From DAIPXZ01 sp036782995 (GTDB lineage Bacteria; Bacillota; Clostridia; Saccharofermentanales; Saccharofermentanaceae): a stretch of DNA of 58,749 bases. The notes beneath the pieces are model-generated. The model saw nothing but the letters and a program-made list of their open reading frames with translations. It did not search any database and was not told the origin of the DNA. The position numbers were made by a program, and so were the translations under genes. How positions within the stretch are numbered: position 1 is the first letter of the stretch; every line of letters starts with the position of its first letter. Below are positions 25,636 through 34,705 of the stretch, in pieces. Location: assembly GCA_036782995.1 (NCBI GenBank), contig DAIPXZ010000007.1, positions 1 through 58,749 on the forward strand. The letters run 5' to 3'.

Positions 25636-26633
25636 AGTATCTGCGAAATCGTGAATTACTTATCACTCTGTTGATTGGACTTTTGATTTCGGCATTGGCA
25701 ACGGCCGAGGCATTTCACATAAACTTTTCAGCGGGTTTATTAAGCCTTGGGACGTGCGTGGTTTTTCTTTCCTTATACTGTGGGATGACGATTTATCGAT
25801 ATTGGAAAATCGAGAAGATGGCGATGTCCATTGATTCGGTTTTACATAACACAGAGAAGATTGATTTTGACCAATATGTTGAGGGAGAGCTTGCTGTATT
25901 GGCGTCTGAAGTCACGAAGCTCACAGTGCGCATGCGCGAACAGGAGCATCAATTAAAGACGGAAAGATGCTATCTTATGGACTCGCTTGCGGATGTGTCG
26001 CATCAATTGCGCACGCCGCTTACTGCGATGAATTTATTGGTGCCACTTTTGCAAAAACCAGATTTGACGGAGGAACAGCGGCTGGAGCTGCTTCACGAAA
26101 TGCGCATGCTTTTAGCGCGGATTGAGTGGTTGGTTGAAGTACTCTTGAAGATTTCGAGGCTCGATGCGGATGCCGTTATTTTTGACAAGAAAGATTACGC
26201 GATAGATGAACTCGTGAAGCGTGCATTGGAGCCCATTGCGATTCCGATGGACGTCAAAAATCAAAGTTATACGCTTCATATTGAAGACGGTTCGACGATG
26301 TTATGTGACCTCACATGGATGGTTGAAGCGGTTGGAAATATTCTTAAGAATTGTATGGAGCATACGCCAAAGGGCGGGCATATCGATATTATCGGTCGGA
26401 AAACACCAATTTTTTCTGAAATCGTGATTCAAGATTCTGGTGAGGGTATTGCAAAGGAGGATTTGCCATATCTGTTTGAGCGTTTCTATAAGGGAAAAAA
26501 CTCGAAGTCGAGCAGTATCGGCATCGGGCTTGCGCTTGCTCGCATGATAGTAAATAAACAGAATGGTACCATTAAGGTCGAAAACAATCGCGAGCCGAAG
26601 ACCGGCGCGATATTTACGATTCGGGTATATTGA
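25632..26633 (+). CDS. Sensor histidine kinase, intramembrane-sensing type
   Basis: A 333-residue kinase with two membrane helices near 9-26 and 33-55 joined by only a few outside residues, and no extracellular sensor domain. That is the BceS-like plan, in which the partner ABC transporter does the sensing. The phospho-acceptor is His124 (SHQLRTPL). The ATP-binding domain has NILKNCMEH, DSGEGI, FERFYKG and GIGLALARMI. It phosphorylates the regulator encoded just upstream. That it signals with the ABC transporter downstream is inferred from gene order. Confidence 0.9.
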   Translation: MKYLRNRELLITLLIGLLISALATAEAFHINFSAGLLSLGTCVVFLSLYCGMTIYRYWKIEKMAMSIDSVLHNTEKIDFDQYVEGELAVLASEVTKLTVRMREQEHQLKTERCYLMDSLADVSHQLRTPLTAMNLLVPLLQKPDLTEEQRLELLHEMRMLLARIEWLVEVLLKISRLDADAVIFDKKDYAIDELVKRALEPIAIPMDVKNQSYTLHIEDGSTMLCDLTWMVEAVGNILKNCMEHTPKGGHIDIIGRKTPIFSEIVIQDSGEGIAKEDLPYLFERFYKGKNSKSSSIGIGLALARMIVNKQNGTIKVENNREPKTGAIFTIRVY

Positions 26634-26720
26634 GAGAATGCTTGCTTCAAGCTGGCTCGGAGTCTTTCGTTGCAAAATCACTACAATTTACGCCTCTCCA
26701 ATTGTGCAAATGACAAAACA

Positions 26721-26747
26721 GTCACTTTACAGTCACGTCGATGTCAC
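26721..26747 (+). promoter_or_regulatory. Three GTCAC direct repeats, likely response-regulator operator
   Basis: GTCAC occurs at 26721, 26732 and 26743, exactly 11 bp apart (5-bp sites with 6-bp spacers). Direct half-sites at about one helical turn are the known binding mode of OmpR-family regulators. They lie 50-76 bp upstream of the ABC transporter start, next to a weak -10 (GATACT near 26758). Confidence 0.65.
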
Positions 26748-26796
26748 CCGTTTTTGTGATACTGAATGAGAAAGAAAGTGAAAGCGGAGGTATTGT

Positions 26797-27480
26797 ATGG
26801 AAATCTTACGTGTTGAGGATCTTTGTAAAGTTTATGGAAAAGGCGATAATGAGGTTCGCGCCTTGGATCATGTTTCATTCTCTGTGGAAAAGGGAGAGTT
26901 TATTGCAATTATCGGGCCTTCAGGTTCCGGTAAATCTACACTTCTTCATATGCTAGGCGGTGTCGACAAGCCGACTTCCGGTCATGTTTATGTGGACGGA
27001 ATCGATGTGTATAAGCAGGATGACGAGCAGCTGGCGATTTTTCGCCGTCGTCAGGTCGGGCTGATTTACCAATTCTACAATTTAATTCCAGTCATGAACG
27101 TGATTGAGAATATGACAATGCCGGTTTTGATGGACGGACGAAAAGTGAACGAGGAACATTTACAAGATTTGCTTTCTGTTTTAAAGCTAAACGGAAGAGA
27201 GAAGCATTTACCGAATCAATTATCGGGAGGGCAGCAACAGCGTGTTTCCATCGGGCGTGCATTGATGAATTCGCCGGCGGTAGTATTGGCGGATGAGCCG
27301 ACAGGTAATCTCGATTCCAAAAATAGTCAGGAAATCATTGAGCTTATTAAGATGTCGAATGAGAAGTATCATCAAACGGTTATCATGATAACGCATGACG
27401 AGCAGATCGCTTTGCAAGCGGACCGAGTCATTTCCATCGAGGATGGGAAAATTGCGAAGGACGAGGTGATTCGCAAATGA
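26797..27480 (+). CDS. ABC transporter ATP-binding protein (MacB/BceA type)
   Basis: A 227-residue ATPase with Walker A GPSGSGKST, Q-loop region YQFYNLIPVMN, signature LSGGQQQR, Walker B VVLADEPTGNLDS and an H-loop MITHD. The Q-loop/FYNLIPVMNV segment is typical of the LolD/MacB/BceA subfamily, which partners FtsX-type permeases. The ATG follows GGAGG. It overlaps the permease gene by 4 bp. The pair probably handles or senses membrane-active peptides rather than importing nutrients. Confidence 0.93.
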   Translation: MEILRVEDLCKVYGKGDNEVRALDHVSFSVEKGEFIAIIGPSGSGKSTLLHMLGGVDKPTSGHVYVDGIDVYKQDDEQLAIFRRRQVGLIYQFYNLIPVMNVIENMTMPVLMDGRKVNEEHLQDLLSVLKLNGREKHLPNQLSGGQQQRVSIGRALMNSPAVVLADEPTGNLDSKNSQEIIELIKMSNEKYHQTVIMITHDEQIALQADRVISIEDGKIAKDEVIRK

Positions 27481-30173
27481 ATATCATGCAGAGATATGCA
27501 CTCCGTTCTTTGAAAAAAAATAAGACGCGAACAGTGGTTACGATTATTGGTGTCATTTTATCCGCAGCCATGGTAAGCGCGGTCATGGTTTTCACAAGTT
27601 CACTTATGGCTCAAATGGAGCAATCGGTTATTTCATCGGTGGGTGACTGGCATGGTATGGCAGAGGATGTCGACGAAACGACGTATGAAGCGGCGATTGA
27701 AGATGACGATGTCGAGAAATTTGCTTCATTTCGAAACGAAGGCTTTGTCGAGCTGGAGAATCCGAATATGGGTCGACCATTTGCTCATATCATGGGTATG
27801 AGCGATGGCGCGGAGAATGTGATTCCTATCCAAATAAAAGAAGGCAGAATGCCGAATGACGGAAGCGAAATTGTGATTCCGAGCATTATGAATATCGTCG
27901 ATGAAGGATATTTCGCTATCGGCAATGAGGTGACACTAAATGTGGGAACGCGATACAGCGGTGGTATGCTGACGCGAACGAATTCCGTGAAATATTATGG
28001 GGATAATGACGAATATGACGAAGAAGTTCGGGACACAAGCCCACGTACTTTTACGATTGTCGGCATTTACTCCGATACCGGAATATCAGATTACGGATAT
28101 GCAGGATACAGTTGCTTTACACGGGAAGACGATAGTATCACGTTGGCTGATTCTTCGTACAATGTATATTTGCATTTCTCGGATATTCAGATAGCAAAAA
28201 CCAAAACCGCGGAACTATTTGAAGGTAATACAGTTACCTTAAATAATGATTATCTTCGTCTTCACAACGCTTCCGGAGAAGGTGAATTCTCAACCGTATA
28301 TTTGACCGTGCTTTCTTTATTGGTGATATTGATTGCCGTATCGTCAGTATCGCTCATATATAATGCATTCTCAATTTCTGCGAGTGAAAGAACGAAGGAT
28401 TTTGGACTATTGAAGTCGATCGGTGCTACGAACCGACAAGTGAGACGTTCAATCTTTTTTGAGGCCTTTGCGGTATGTCTGGTGGGCATTCCCCTTGGAT
28501 TGGTTGCAGGTGTTCTCGGCATCGGTGTGACACTGAAGGTGTTGGCAAACGATTTATCAAGTCTGTTCTATACCTCCATGTCAGGAGATTCTTTTGATGT
28601 GGTTGTCACACCATCGGCTTTACTCGTGGCGGCGCTCATTGCTTTAATTACTGTAATGATTTCGGCGATTATTCCAGCCATTCGTGTGACGCGTATGACG
28701 GTCATAGATGCATTGCGTCAGGCAAAAGACATAAAAATAAAGAGCAAGGATGTGCATACATCAAAGCTGGCGAAGACTCTATTCGGCTTCCCAGGCATGA
28801 TCGGAGCGAAGTATTTTAAACGCAACAAGAAAAAGTATAGGACAACCGTTGTGTCTTTGTTTGTCAGTATCGTTCTCTTCATTTCTGTTACCAGTTTACT
28901 TGATTATGTGAATACAGCCACTTCGGAATTATTAACTCCACCCAAGTATGATATTTGGTATTCTTTCTATTCAACGACGAAAGAGGAGAAAACGGAAGAA
29001 GATAGATTAAACCTTTATAAAGAGTTATCCGAGGTATCGGGTATCACTGGACATATCTATACCAAAACAACGGCGAAGATTGTCCCAATCAACGAAGATA
29101 TGCTCACAGAAATCGGAGCCGGAGCCTTTGTTAATACGAATGAGATTTTTTCTGAAGACTGTATATATGTACTTGTTTGTTATTACGAAGACGATGCATT
29201 CGTCCGATATTGCAATGAAAATGACATTGATCCGGAGAAGTATCTGGAAGATGGCAGCAATACAGGACTATTAATGGATAGTTTTCAATATGTTTCTTCG
29301 AACTCGAACCAACGTGCGACGACGTATATTTTCGACGAAGTACCCGAAACACTGTCTTTTCGAACGGAGAAGACAATCGAAGGATATCAGTTAACCGGAA
29401 GAGCATGGAGTGACGAAGAACAAACGACGTGTATGCAATACACTTCGCTTACAGACCCCAATGATATCATTTCTATACCTGCAGCCGAGGCAATGACTGA
29501 CGTTCGAACACTTCATATCGGCGAACGTATCACCACCCCACCGATTGGTATGGAAGAATATTTTGGAAGAGTTCCCACAATCATTATGCCGTTATCTCAA
29601 CGCGAGAATAATCAGGGAGTCATTTTAGAGGATAACGTAAAAACGTATTTTACTTATGAGGAAGGGGCAAATATTAAGGATGAGATGCAAAAAATCATTC
29701 TCCGTCATGGATTTAACACTTCAATGCTGAACGATGTGACTATGGCAGCAAGCGTTGATCGCTCGGCAGTGCTCGTCTTACGCGTGTTCACCTACGGCTT
29801 TATTGCATTGATTTCAATGATTGCCGCAGCGAATGTCTTTAATACAATATCCACAAATATCCGATTGCGTCGGAGAGAATTCGCCGTACTACGTTCGATT
29901 GGTATGACAAGAAAGGACATGCGACGAATGATGAATTACGAATGCCTGCTCTATGGAATTAAGAGTATATCGCTCGGCGTTCCGGTCTCCATTTTGATAT
30001 CCATATGGATTTATGTGAGCATGAACGATTTGATTCTCGTCGGATATATCCTACCTTGGAAAGGCATTGTAATTGCTGTCCTCACCGTGTTTGTCGTTGT
30101 TTTCTCGACGATGCTTTATTCGATAAACAAGATAAACAAAGAGAATACAATCGAGAGCTTGCGGGCGATTTGA
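27477..30173 (+). CDS. FtsX-family ABC transporter permease
   Basis: An 898-residue permease. One helix lies at about 15-38, a large outside domain at 40-265, three helices of the first FtsX domain at about 270-410 (with the ERTKDFGLLKSIGATNRQVR loop), a helix near 457-475, a second large outside domain (about 480-765), and a second FtsX domain at 775-895 (LRRREFAVLRSIGMT). This two-FtsX layout is that of mechanotransmitting transporters in peptide resistance. It is the last gene of the transporter unit, and no strong terminator is seen right after it. Substrate unknown. Confidence 0.92.
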   Translation: MNIMQRYALRSLKKNKTRTVVTIIGVILSAAMVSAVMVFTSSLMAQMEQSVISSVGDWHGMAEDVDETTYEAAIEDDDVEKFASFRNEGFVELENPNMGRPFAHIMGMSDGAENVIPIQIKEGRMPNDGSEIVIPSIMNIVDEGYFAIGNEVTLNVGTRYSGGMLTRTNSVKYYGDNDEYDEEVRDTSPRTFTIVGIYSDTGISDYGYAGYSCFTREDDSITLADSSYNVYLHFSDIQIAKTKTAELFEGNTVTLNNDYLRLHNASGEGEFSTVYLTVLSLLVILIAVSSVSLIYNAFSISASERTKDFGLLKSIGATNRQVRRSIFFEAFAVCLVGIPLGLVAGVLGIGVTLKVLANDLSSLFYTSMSGDSFDVVVTPSALLVAALIALITVMISAIIPAIRVTRMTVIDALRQAKDIKIKSKDVHTSKLAKTLFGFPGMIGAKYFKRNKKKYRTTVVSLFVSIVLFISVTSLLDYVNTATSELLTPPKYDIWYSFYSTTKEEKTEEDRLNLYKELSEVSGITGHIYTKTTAKIVPINEDMLTEIGAGAFVNTNEIFSEDCIYVLVCYYEDDAFVRYCNENDIDPEKYLEDGSNTGLLMDSFQYVSSNSNQRATTYIFDEVPETLSFRTEKTIEGYQLTGRAWSDEEQTTCMQYTSLTDPNDIISIPAAEAMTDVRTLHIGERITTPPIGMEEYFGRVPTIIMPLSQRENNQGVILEDNVKTYFTYEEGANIKDEMQKIILRHGFNTSMLNDVTMAASVDRSAVLVLRVFTYGFIALISMIAAANVFNTISTNIRLRRREFAVLRSIGMTRKDMRRMMNYECLLYGIKSISLGVPVSILISIWIYVSMNDLILVGYILPWKGIVIAVLTVFVVVFSTMLYSINKINKENTIESLRAI

Positions 30174-30324
30174 TAAGATTTCATTCCGCAGGCTAAAAAG
30201 AAAAGAAATTTGACAAGTTATCGGATATATGCACAAAAACATTTTTGAGGTATTGAGTGATTCAGGTTAAAAGGGCAAACTTCCGGGTGCCACAATGTAA
30301 AAGTCTTTCCGTGGCAAAAAATCA

Positions 30325-30333
30325 TGATATAAT
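30325..30333 (+). promoter_or_regulatory. Extended -10 promoter of lipoprotein C
   Basis: TGATATAAT (TG-N-TATAAT) about 30 bp upstream of the start codon. Confidence 0.5.
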
Positions 30334-30361
30334 GACTCGAAATGAAAGAGAGGTACATACA

Positions 30362-30991
30362 ATGAAGAAATTTTTAGTCATAGCATTGTCTTTGACAATG
30401 GCACTTTCTTTTGTTGGTTGTAAAGATAAGGACGACAAGGAAACAGAAAAAGAGACAACAAAGGTTACTACTGAAGAAACCACAACCGAAGAAGAAACCA
30501 CTACTACGGAAGCTACAACTGAAGAATCCACGGAGGATACTTCGGGCGAACCAGATCTCAGCCAAGTAACACTACCTACATTGGATAAAACACTGTATTC
30601 TCCTGAAGAGCAAGTGATGCTTGATGCTTTAGAAGCAGCAGGCTACACCTTGATGTCGCTCGAAGAAGAAACAGCTACTATGAACCTACCTGAAGGATCA
30701 TTTGGCTTCATGTTCATTTCTGCTTCTTATGAAGCTGCTGGTGTGTATATGTCTTGCCCAGATGGTTCTGATATGTCGCAAGCTCTCGACGCGATAGTAG
30801 GAACGGGAACGATCAATATGGACGAAGCAACAGTTACGGAAGAGAACGGTGTGCAGACCATTACATACACCGATGAAACCGAAGGCGCAGCTGTCATTGT
30901 AATCGTTGATTCAAACACTTCGACATTAATTGCTTTTAGTGGCATGACCATTGAGGCCTTGCAAACTGAACTGGTTAATTTCGGCTATTAA
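30362..30991 (+). CDS. Lipoprotein C with Thr/Glu-rich linker
   Basis: A 209-residue lipoprotein: MKKFLVIALSL signal, Cys20 in FVGCKDK. A long Thr/Glu linker (about 25-62) holds the folded part away from the membrane. The C-terminal 120 residues are unrecognised, but they end with a hydrophobic strand followed by an FGY terminus, loosely like paralogue A (ELGY). A remote relation to lipoproteins A and B is possible, not shown. The start follows AGAGAGG; an in-frame upstream ATG was rejected because it has no signal peptide. Confidence 0.72.
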   Translation: MKKFLVIALSLTMALSFVGCKDKDDKETEKETTKVTTEETTTEEETTTTEATTEESTEDTSGEPDLSQVTLPTLDKTLYSPEEQVMLDALEAAGYTLMSLEEETATMNLPEGSFGFMFISASYEAAGVYMSCPDGSDMSQALDAIVGTGTINMDEATVTEENGVQTITYTDETEGAAVIVIVDSNTSTLIAFSGMTIEALQTELVNFGY

Positions 30992-31055
30992 TTTACCCAT
31001 TTTCGTTGGGTGATGCTTTTTCCAAAAGCTCACCCCCTGTAATTTCGTTTATATG

Positions 31056-31098
31056 AAAAACCGACTCTGAGCTACATATGCAAGGAGCCGGTTTTTTC
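31056..31098 (+). terminator. Terminator after lipoprotein C
   Basis: AAAACCG-A-CTC pairs with GAG-C-CGGTTTT and is followed by a T run. Confidence 0.75.
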
Positions 31099-31150
31099 GT
31101 GCGTACTTTCTTTGATATAATAACGAAAGAACAGAGATGGAGGTTTCTTC

Positions 31151-32023
31151 ATGATATATACAGTGACTTTGCATCCGGCCATTGACAGAATGATTACGGT
31201 ATCAGCCTTTAAACCCTATGGTCTGAATCGCGCGCAGAGCGTTATGGAGCGTGTGGGCGGAAAAGGGATTAATGTCGCACGTCAAGTAAAAAGAATGGGC
31301 GGCAACGTGATGGCGTTCGGGTTGATTGGCGGCGAGACGGGTAGTCGAATTGAAATGACACTGCAGGAAGAAGGAATCCGAACAAGATTTGTCCGGGTCG
31401 CGGGCGCAACAAGAACGAATATCAAGGTTGTAGATGCACTCAATCATGCAGTTACGGAAATCAACGAAACGGGAAATGCCGTGACAGAAGAAGACCTACG
31501 TTCGCTGGAAAAGGAACTGACCGAAGCGATCTGTGTCAATGATGTGGTGGTGTTTTCCGGAAGCGCTCCTAAAGGTACGCCCTCGGACATTTATGCGAAA
31601 TGGATTCGTCTTTGCAAAGAGAAGGGTGCTAAAACGATTCTGGACGCGGACGGCGCACTTCTTATCGAAGGTCTCAAAGCGGCACCGACGGCTGTGAAGC
31701 CAAATACAGACGAGCTGTCTCGTATCATGAATCAGGTCATGCAAAGTCCGGATGAGGCAAGAGTTTTGTCGGAGAGACTGTTGGATTATGGTGTCGAGAT
31801 GGTACTTTTATCTCAAGGCGAAATCGGTGCACATATGGCGACACGTGATGGCACATGGACGGCCCCAGCCCCAGAGGTTCGTGTCATTTCCACTGTTGGC
31901 GCAGGAGACTCGATGGTCGCTGCGATGGCGATGGGTATTGATAACGGAGATGCCGCGCAGACGATATTACAGGCAGCAACAGAGGCTGCTGCTGCCTGGA
32001 TTTCAGGAGCGATGAGCAAATAA
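31151..32023 (+). CDS. 1-phosphofructokinase-like PfkB sugar kinase
   Basis: A 290-residue PfkB-family kinase of the FruK/LacC branch, which phosphorylates fructose 1-phosphate or tagatose 6-phosphate. Seen: start MIYTVTLHPAIDRM, PfkB signature 1 GGKGINVARQVKRMGG near residue 37, and the ATP/anion-hole motif GAGDSMVAAMAMG near 248. No PTS or fruR genes are beside it, so the exact sugar is uncertain. GGAGG precedes the ATG. It faces the metallo-hydrolase gene with only 12 bp between and no clear terminator. Confidence 0.88.
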   Translation: MIYTVTLHPAIDRMITVSAFKPYGLNRAQSVMERVGGKGINVARQVKRMGGNVMAFGLIGGETGSRIEMTLQEEGIRTRFVRVAGATRTNIKVVDALNHAVTEINETGNAVTEEDLRSLEKELTEAICVNDVVVFSGSAPKGTPSDIYAKWIRLCKEKGAKTILDADGALLIEGLKAAPTAVKPNTDELSRIMNQVMQSPDEARVLSERLLDYGVEMVLLSQGEIGAHMATRDGTWTAPAPEVRVISTVGAGDSMVAAMAMGIDNGDAAQTILQAATEAAAAWISGAMSK

Positions 32024-32035
32024 GTCAGATATGAT

Positions 32036-32722
32036 TCATGCTTGTTTTTGCTCTTGCCATTCATCGACAGAATAGGCTTTGCCATGTGCCGGGAAGTAGT
32101 ATGGCAGATGCAAACGTCCGAGCGTTTGCATGGATAGACGCAATTGTTTTTCATTATCCATCCACAAAGGCGCGCAAACGCCTTTTTTTGTGTTTTGGAA
32201 GGAATCACCGATGAAGCAAATATCGCCAACTTGGTAGGATACGGAATCTTCGGAGTGTCCTGGCGTGGCAATCAATCGTGCAGTGTCGCCAAGCCATTCT
32301 TTGGCAACAATAGGCGTTATGGCTTGTGCTGTGGGACAGCCTTCAAAGGGCGCGAAATCGGGCATTTGATTAACGACAGAGTAATTCTTGATTTTTTGGG
32401 CATAAGGATGTGTCGGTGGCGGCATCGTGACATGCCCGCGGGTAATGGCCGGCAAAGAAAGCTTCGGACAATAGACCGGGCAATTAAAGAGCATCGAAAA
32501 ATACTCGGCATTTCCGGAATTGTCGGCGTGCCCGTGTGTCAGAAAAATAGCATCGACAGAGAAAAGAAAATCCTTTTCCATCCCGGCTTCGATGGCGGCA
32601 CGTTCGATGGCGAGACCAGTGTCAATCATGACGGTTTTGTCTCTATTTGTCACGATGTAGGTCTGGTAATATTTTGTATCGGTCATGAAAACCTGAATGT
32701 CGCCTTGGCGATAGATATGCAT
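32036..32722 (-). CDS. Metallo-beta-lactamase-fold hydrolase
   Basis: A 228-residue soluble MBL-fold protein. Metal ligands: THGHAD (His63, His65, Asp67), His in GHSED, Asp in GDSF and a final PAHGK. Such proteins range from glyoxalase II-like to lactonases and RNases; nothing here fixes the substrate. The gene starts 27 bp after the end of the VanY-like gene on the same strand, so the two may share a transcript. Confidence 0.85.
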   Translation of the reverse strand: MHIYRQGDIQVFMTDTKYYQTYIVTNRDKTVMIDTGLAIERAAIEAGMEKDFLFSVDAIFLTHGHADNSGNAEYFSMLFNCPVYCPKLSLPAITRGHVTMPPPTHPYAQKIKNYSVVNQMPDFAPFEGCPTAQAITPIVAKEWLGDTARLIATPGHSEDSVSYQVGDICFIGDSFQNTKKGVCAPLWMDNEKQLRLSMQTLGRLHLPYYFPAHGKAYSVDEWQEQKQA

Positions 32723-32748
32723 GGCTTATACAATTATCCTTTCATGAA

Positions 32749-33627
32749 TTATTCGTCAAAAGGCATTATCTGCGGTTTGCCGTAGTATTCCTCGAGAGTC
32801 ATAATGCCGTTGTCATACATTTCGGTTGCAATGTCGACGCCAACGTAACGGAAGTGCCATCCCTCGACGCCATAACCAGTTATATGACCATAGTTATTTG
32901 GATAGCGATGGATGAAACCGTATTCATGTCCGTGCTCCAATACCCATTGACCGGCTGTGGTTTCTGTGAATGCGTCGCGGATTTCCGGGTCGCTCCGAAT
33001 ATTTATATCGAGAGCCAAGCCGAGCGGGTGCTCGGATCTTCCGGGATAGGCATTTTTACATACTGCCTTGGCGAGGCCGCGGCGCGTGATGGCATTATTG
33101 AAGCTGTAGGTTTGTGTGCCCCAATCACGATAGCCGGAAATCAAGTAAAGGTCTTCTCCGCAATCAGCAAGGCAGGCATCGTGCATGGAGGCCCATGCTT
33201 CTTCGCATTCGGGGCGGAGTTTCTGACCTGCAGAGTATCGCGCATCAACGAGCTCGGGAACATAGGATTCCGGCATAGAATAGTATTTATTGATTAGGAC
33301 ACCGATATCTTCCGGATTTGCAACTACCTCGGCACGAACCGTTCGAGGATCGACATAGCCATCGTACCAAACCGGTTCCTCCGTTTGGGGCTCAATATAC
33401 TCGGGAATCGGCGTCGGAGTTGGCGTCGGAGTAGGGGAAGGCGTGGGCGTGGGAGACATTGTCGGCAGGGGGGTAGGAGTAGGTGTTTGCGTCACAACAA
33501 CGGGTGTTAAGTCGTCAACCTGCGGAGGTGCTTTTGTGCCCGAATCCGATGACGAAGAAAGGGACGAGCAAGCTCCCAATGCAAGTGCAGTGATGCAGAC
33601 AATCGTGATGCCGAAAGTGCGTTTCAT
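32749..33627 (-). CDS. VanY/LdcB-type peptidoglycan carboxypeptidase lipoprotein
   Basis: A 292-residue lipoprotein (Cys20 in LALGACSS). A Pro-Thr repeat linker (about 49-75) is followed by a zinc carboxypeptidase domain. Zinc and catalytic residues: SGYRDWGTQ, SEHPLGLALDI (His200, Asp207) and EGWHFRYVG (His258). It should trim D-Ala or a tetrapeptide D-amino acid from wall peptides outside the membrane. The PT linker is long enough to place the enzyme in the wall. The ATG follows GGGAGG. No van resistance genes are nearby, so this is wall maintenance rather than vancomycin resistance. Confidence 0.9.
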   Translation of the reverse strand: MKRTFGITIVCITALALGACSSLSSSSDSGTKAPPQVDDLTPVVVTQTPTPTPLPTMSPTPTPSPTPTPTPTPIPEYIEPQTEEPVWYDGYVDPRTVRAEVVANPEDIGVLINKYYSMPESYVPELVDARYSAGQKLRPECEEAWASMHDACLADCGEDLYLISGYRDWGTQTYSFNNAITRRGLAKAVCKNAYPGRSEHPLGLALDINIRSDPEIRDAFTETTAGQWVLEHGHEYGFIHRYPNNYGHITGYGVEGWHFRYVGVDIATEMYDNGIMTLEEYYGKPQIMPFDE

Positions 33628-33738
33628 AATGACCTCCCGGAATTGTTTTTTTCAGTATAACGCAAATTCGAGAAAACTTGTTGAAAAGTATCATCAAGAA
33701 GTTAGAATCGACAAAAGATTCTTTGTGCTATATAACGA

Positions 33739-33768
33739 TTGACACAAATGAAAACTAAAGCCTATAAT
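33739..33768 (+). promoter_or_regulatory. Promoter of ribU
   Basis: TTGACA (33739-33744) and TATAAT (33763-33768), 18 bp apart, directly before the FMN riboswitch. Confidence 0.75.
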
Positions 33769-33776
33769 AGGGCCGT

Positions 33777-33908
33777 AACTTCAGGGCGGGGTGTGACTCC
33801 CCACCGGCGGTGAAGCGTGAAGATAATCTCCACGATAAGCCCGCGAGCATTTGCCGAACCGGTTAGAATCCGGTGCCGACGGTATATAAGTCCGGACGAG
33901 AGAAGTAA
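33777..33908 (+). promoter_or_regulatory. FMN riboswitch (RFN element)
   Basis: The conserved blocks occur in order: TTCAGGGCGGGGTG, CTCCCCACCGGCGGT, AGCCCGCGAGC, GAACCGGTTAGAATCCGGTG, CCGACGGTATA and AGTCCGGACGAGAGAAG. FMN binding should favour the downstream terminator and switch off riboflavin uptake. Confidence 0.97.
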
Positions 33909-33955
33909 TCGATAGGTCACGCGTGAGATCGCGTGCCAACTGATGCTTTTTAGAT

Positions 33956-33991
33956 GCTTTCCTCTGATGTTATCGAGAGGGAAGCTTTTTT
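33956..33991 (+). terminator. Riboswitch-controlled terminator
   Basis: GCTTTCCTCT pairs with AGAGGGAAGC and is followed by TTTTTT. It forms the expression platform between the FMN aptamer and ribU. Confidence 0.85.
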
Positions 33992-34033
33992 GTATCCTTG
34001 AAGCTCATATTACGTTTCCGGGAGGAATGAACA

Positions 34034-34705
34034 ATGAGTGGAAATGAATCACTGACCCGATTGGACAAGAAGGATATGCAGGCACGTAAAACGAGACTGC
34101 GTTATTTAGCGATTACCGGAATTTTGGCGGCGATGTCGGCCGTTCTTATGTATATCGAAATTCCGTTACCGCTCATGCCGCCTTTTCTGAAATATGATTT
34201 GAGTGATATCCCCGCGCTTTTTGCGGCGTTCGTATGCGGCCCGATTTACGGAATTATCGTGGAGCTCATTAAGAACCTCATACATCTTCCGGGATCAGGC
34301 TCGGCCTATGTCGGTGAAATTGCCAATTTTATCGCAGGAAGTGTCTTCGTTCTCACAAGCTCCCTCGTTTTTCGTCGCAAAAAGACCTTTGGCATGGCGA
34401 TTCTATCTCTTGTCATCAGTACAGTTGCGTTTACGATTGTTACCAGCTTTATGAATTACTATTTCATCCTCGATGCTTACGAGAAGCTCTTCCATCTCGA
34501 CATGAAGACGATTATCGGAATTGTCGACAAAGCCAATCCATGGGTGGAAATCAAGAGCAAAGAAATGGTGATTATGGCAGCATTTGTGCCTTTCAATCTC
34601 TTTAAAGCAATATCGGTTTCTATCGTTTCCATGCTTGCGTATGTTCCGCTTCGAAAATTTCTTGAAGAACAAGGTCAGCATAAAATCGAGCAAAACAAGA
34701 ATTAG
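34034..34705 (+). CDS. ribU: Riboflavin ECF transporter S component
   Basis: A 223-residue, six-helix membrane protein that binds riboflavin for uptake by an energy-coupling-factor transporter. The N-terminal cytoplasmic start is followed by LAAMSAVLMYIEIPLPLMP, then KYDLSDIPALFAAFVCGPIYG, a classic RibU segment. The riboflavin assignment is strengthened by the FMN riboswitch. The shared ATPases and EcfT are not in the window. GGAGGAA precedes the ATG. The 3' end overlaps the convergent permease gene by 4 bp. Confidence 0.94.
   Translation: MSGNESLTRLDKKDMQARKTRLRYLAITGILAAMSAVLMYIEIPLPLMPPFLKYDLSDIPALFAAFVCGPIYGIIVELIKNLIHLPGSGSAYVGEIANFIAGSVFVLTSSLVFRRKKTFGMAILSLVISTVAFTIVTSFMNYYFILDAYEKLFHLDMKTIIGIVDKANPWVEIKSKEMVIMAAFVPFNLFKAISVSIVSMLAYVPLRKFLEEQGQHKIEQNKN

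Noticed and set aside
30430..30545. Thr/Glu repeat as a separate adhesin or mucin-like domain
   Set aside because: It is a short linker just after the lipid anchor of a small lipoprotein.
33400..33490. Short GT/GC-rich repeats that could look like a small repeat array
   Set aside because: They are Pro-Thr codon repeats encoding the linker of the VanY-like lipoprotein.
32749..33627. Vancomycin resistance gene vanY
   Set aside because: The fold fits, but vanHAX and vanRS are absent and the lipoprotein-PT-linker form is common in ordinary wall carboxypeptidases.
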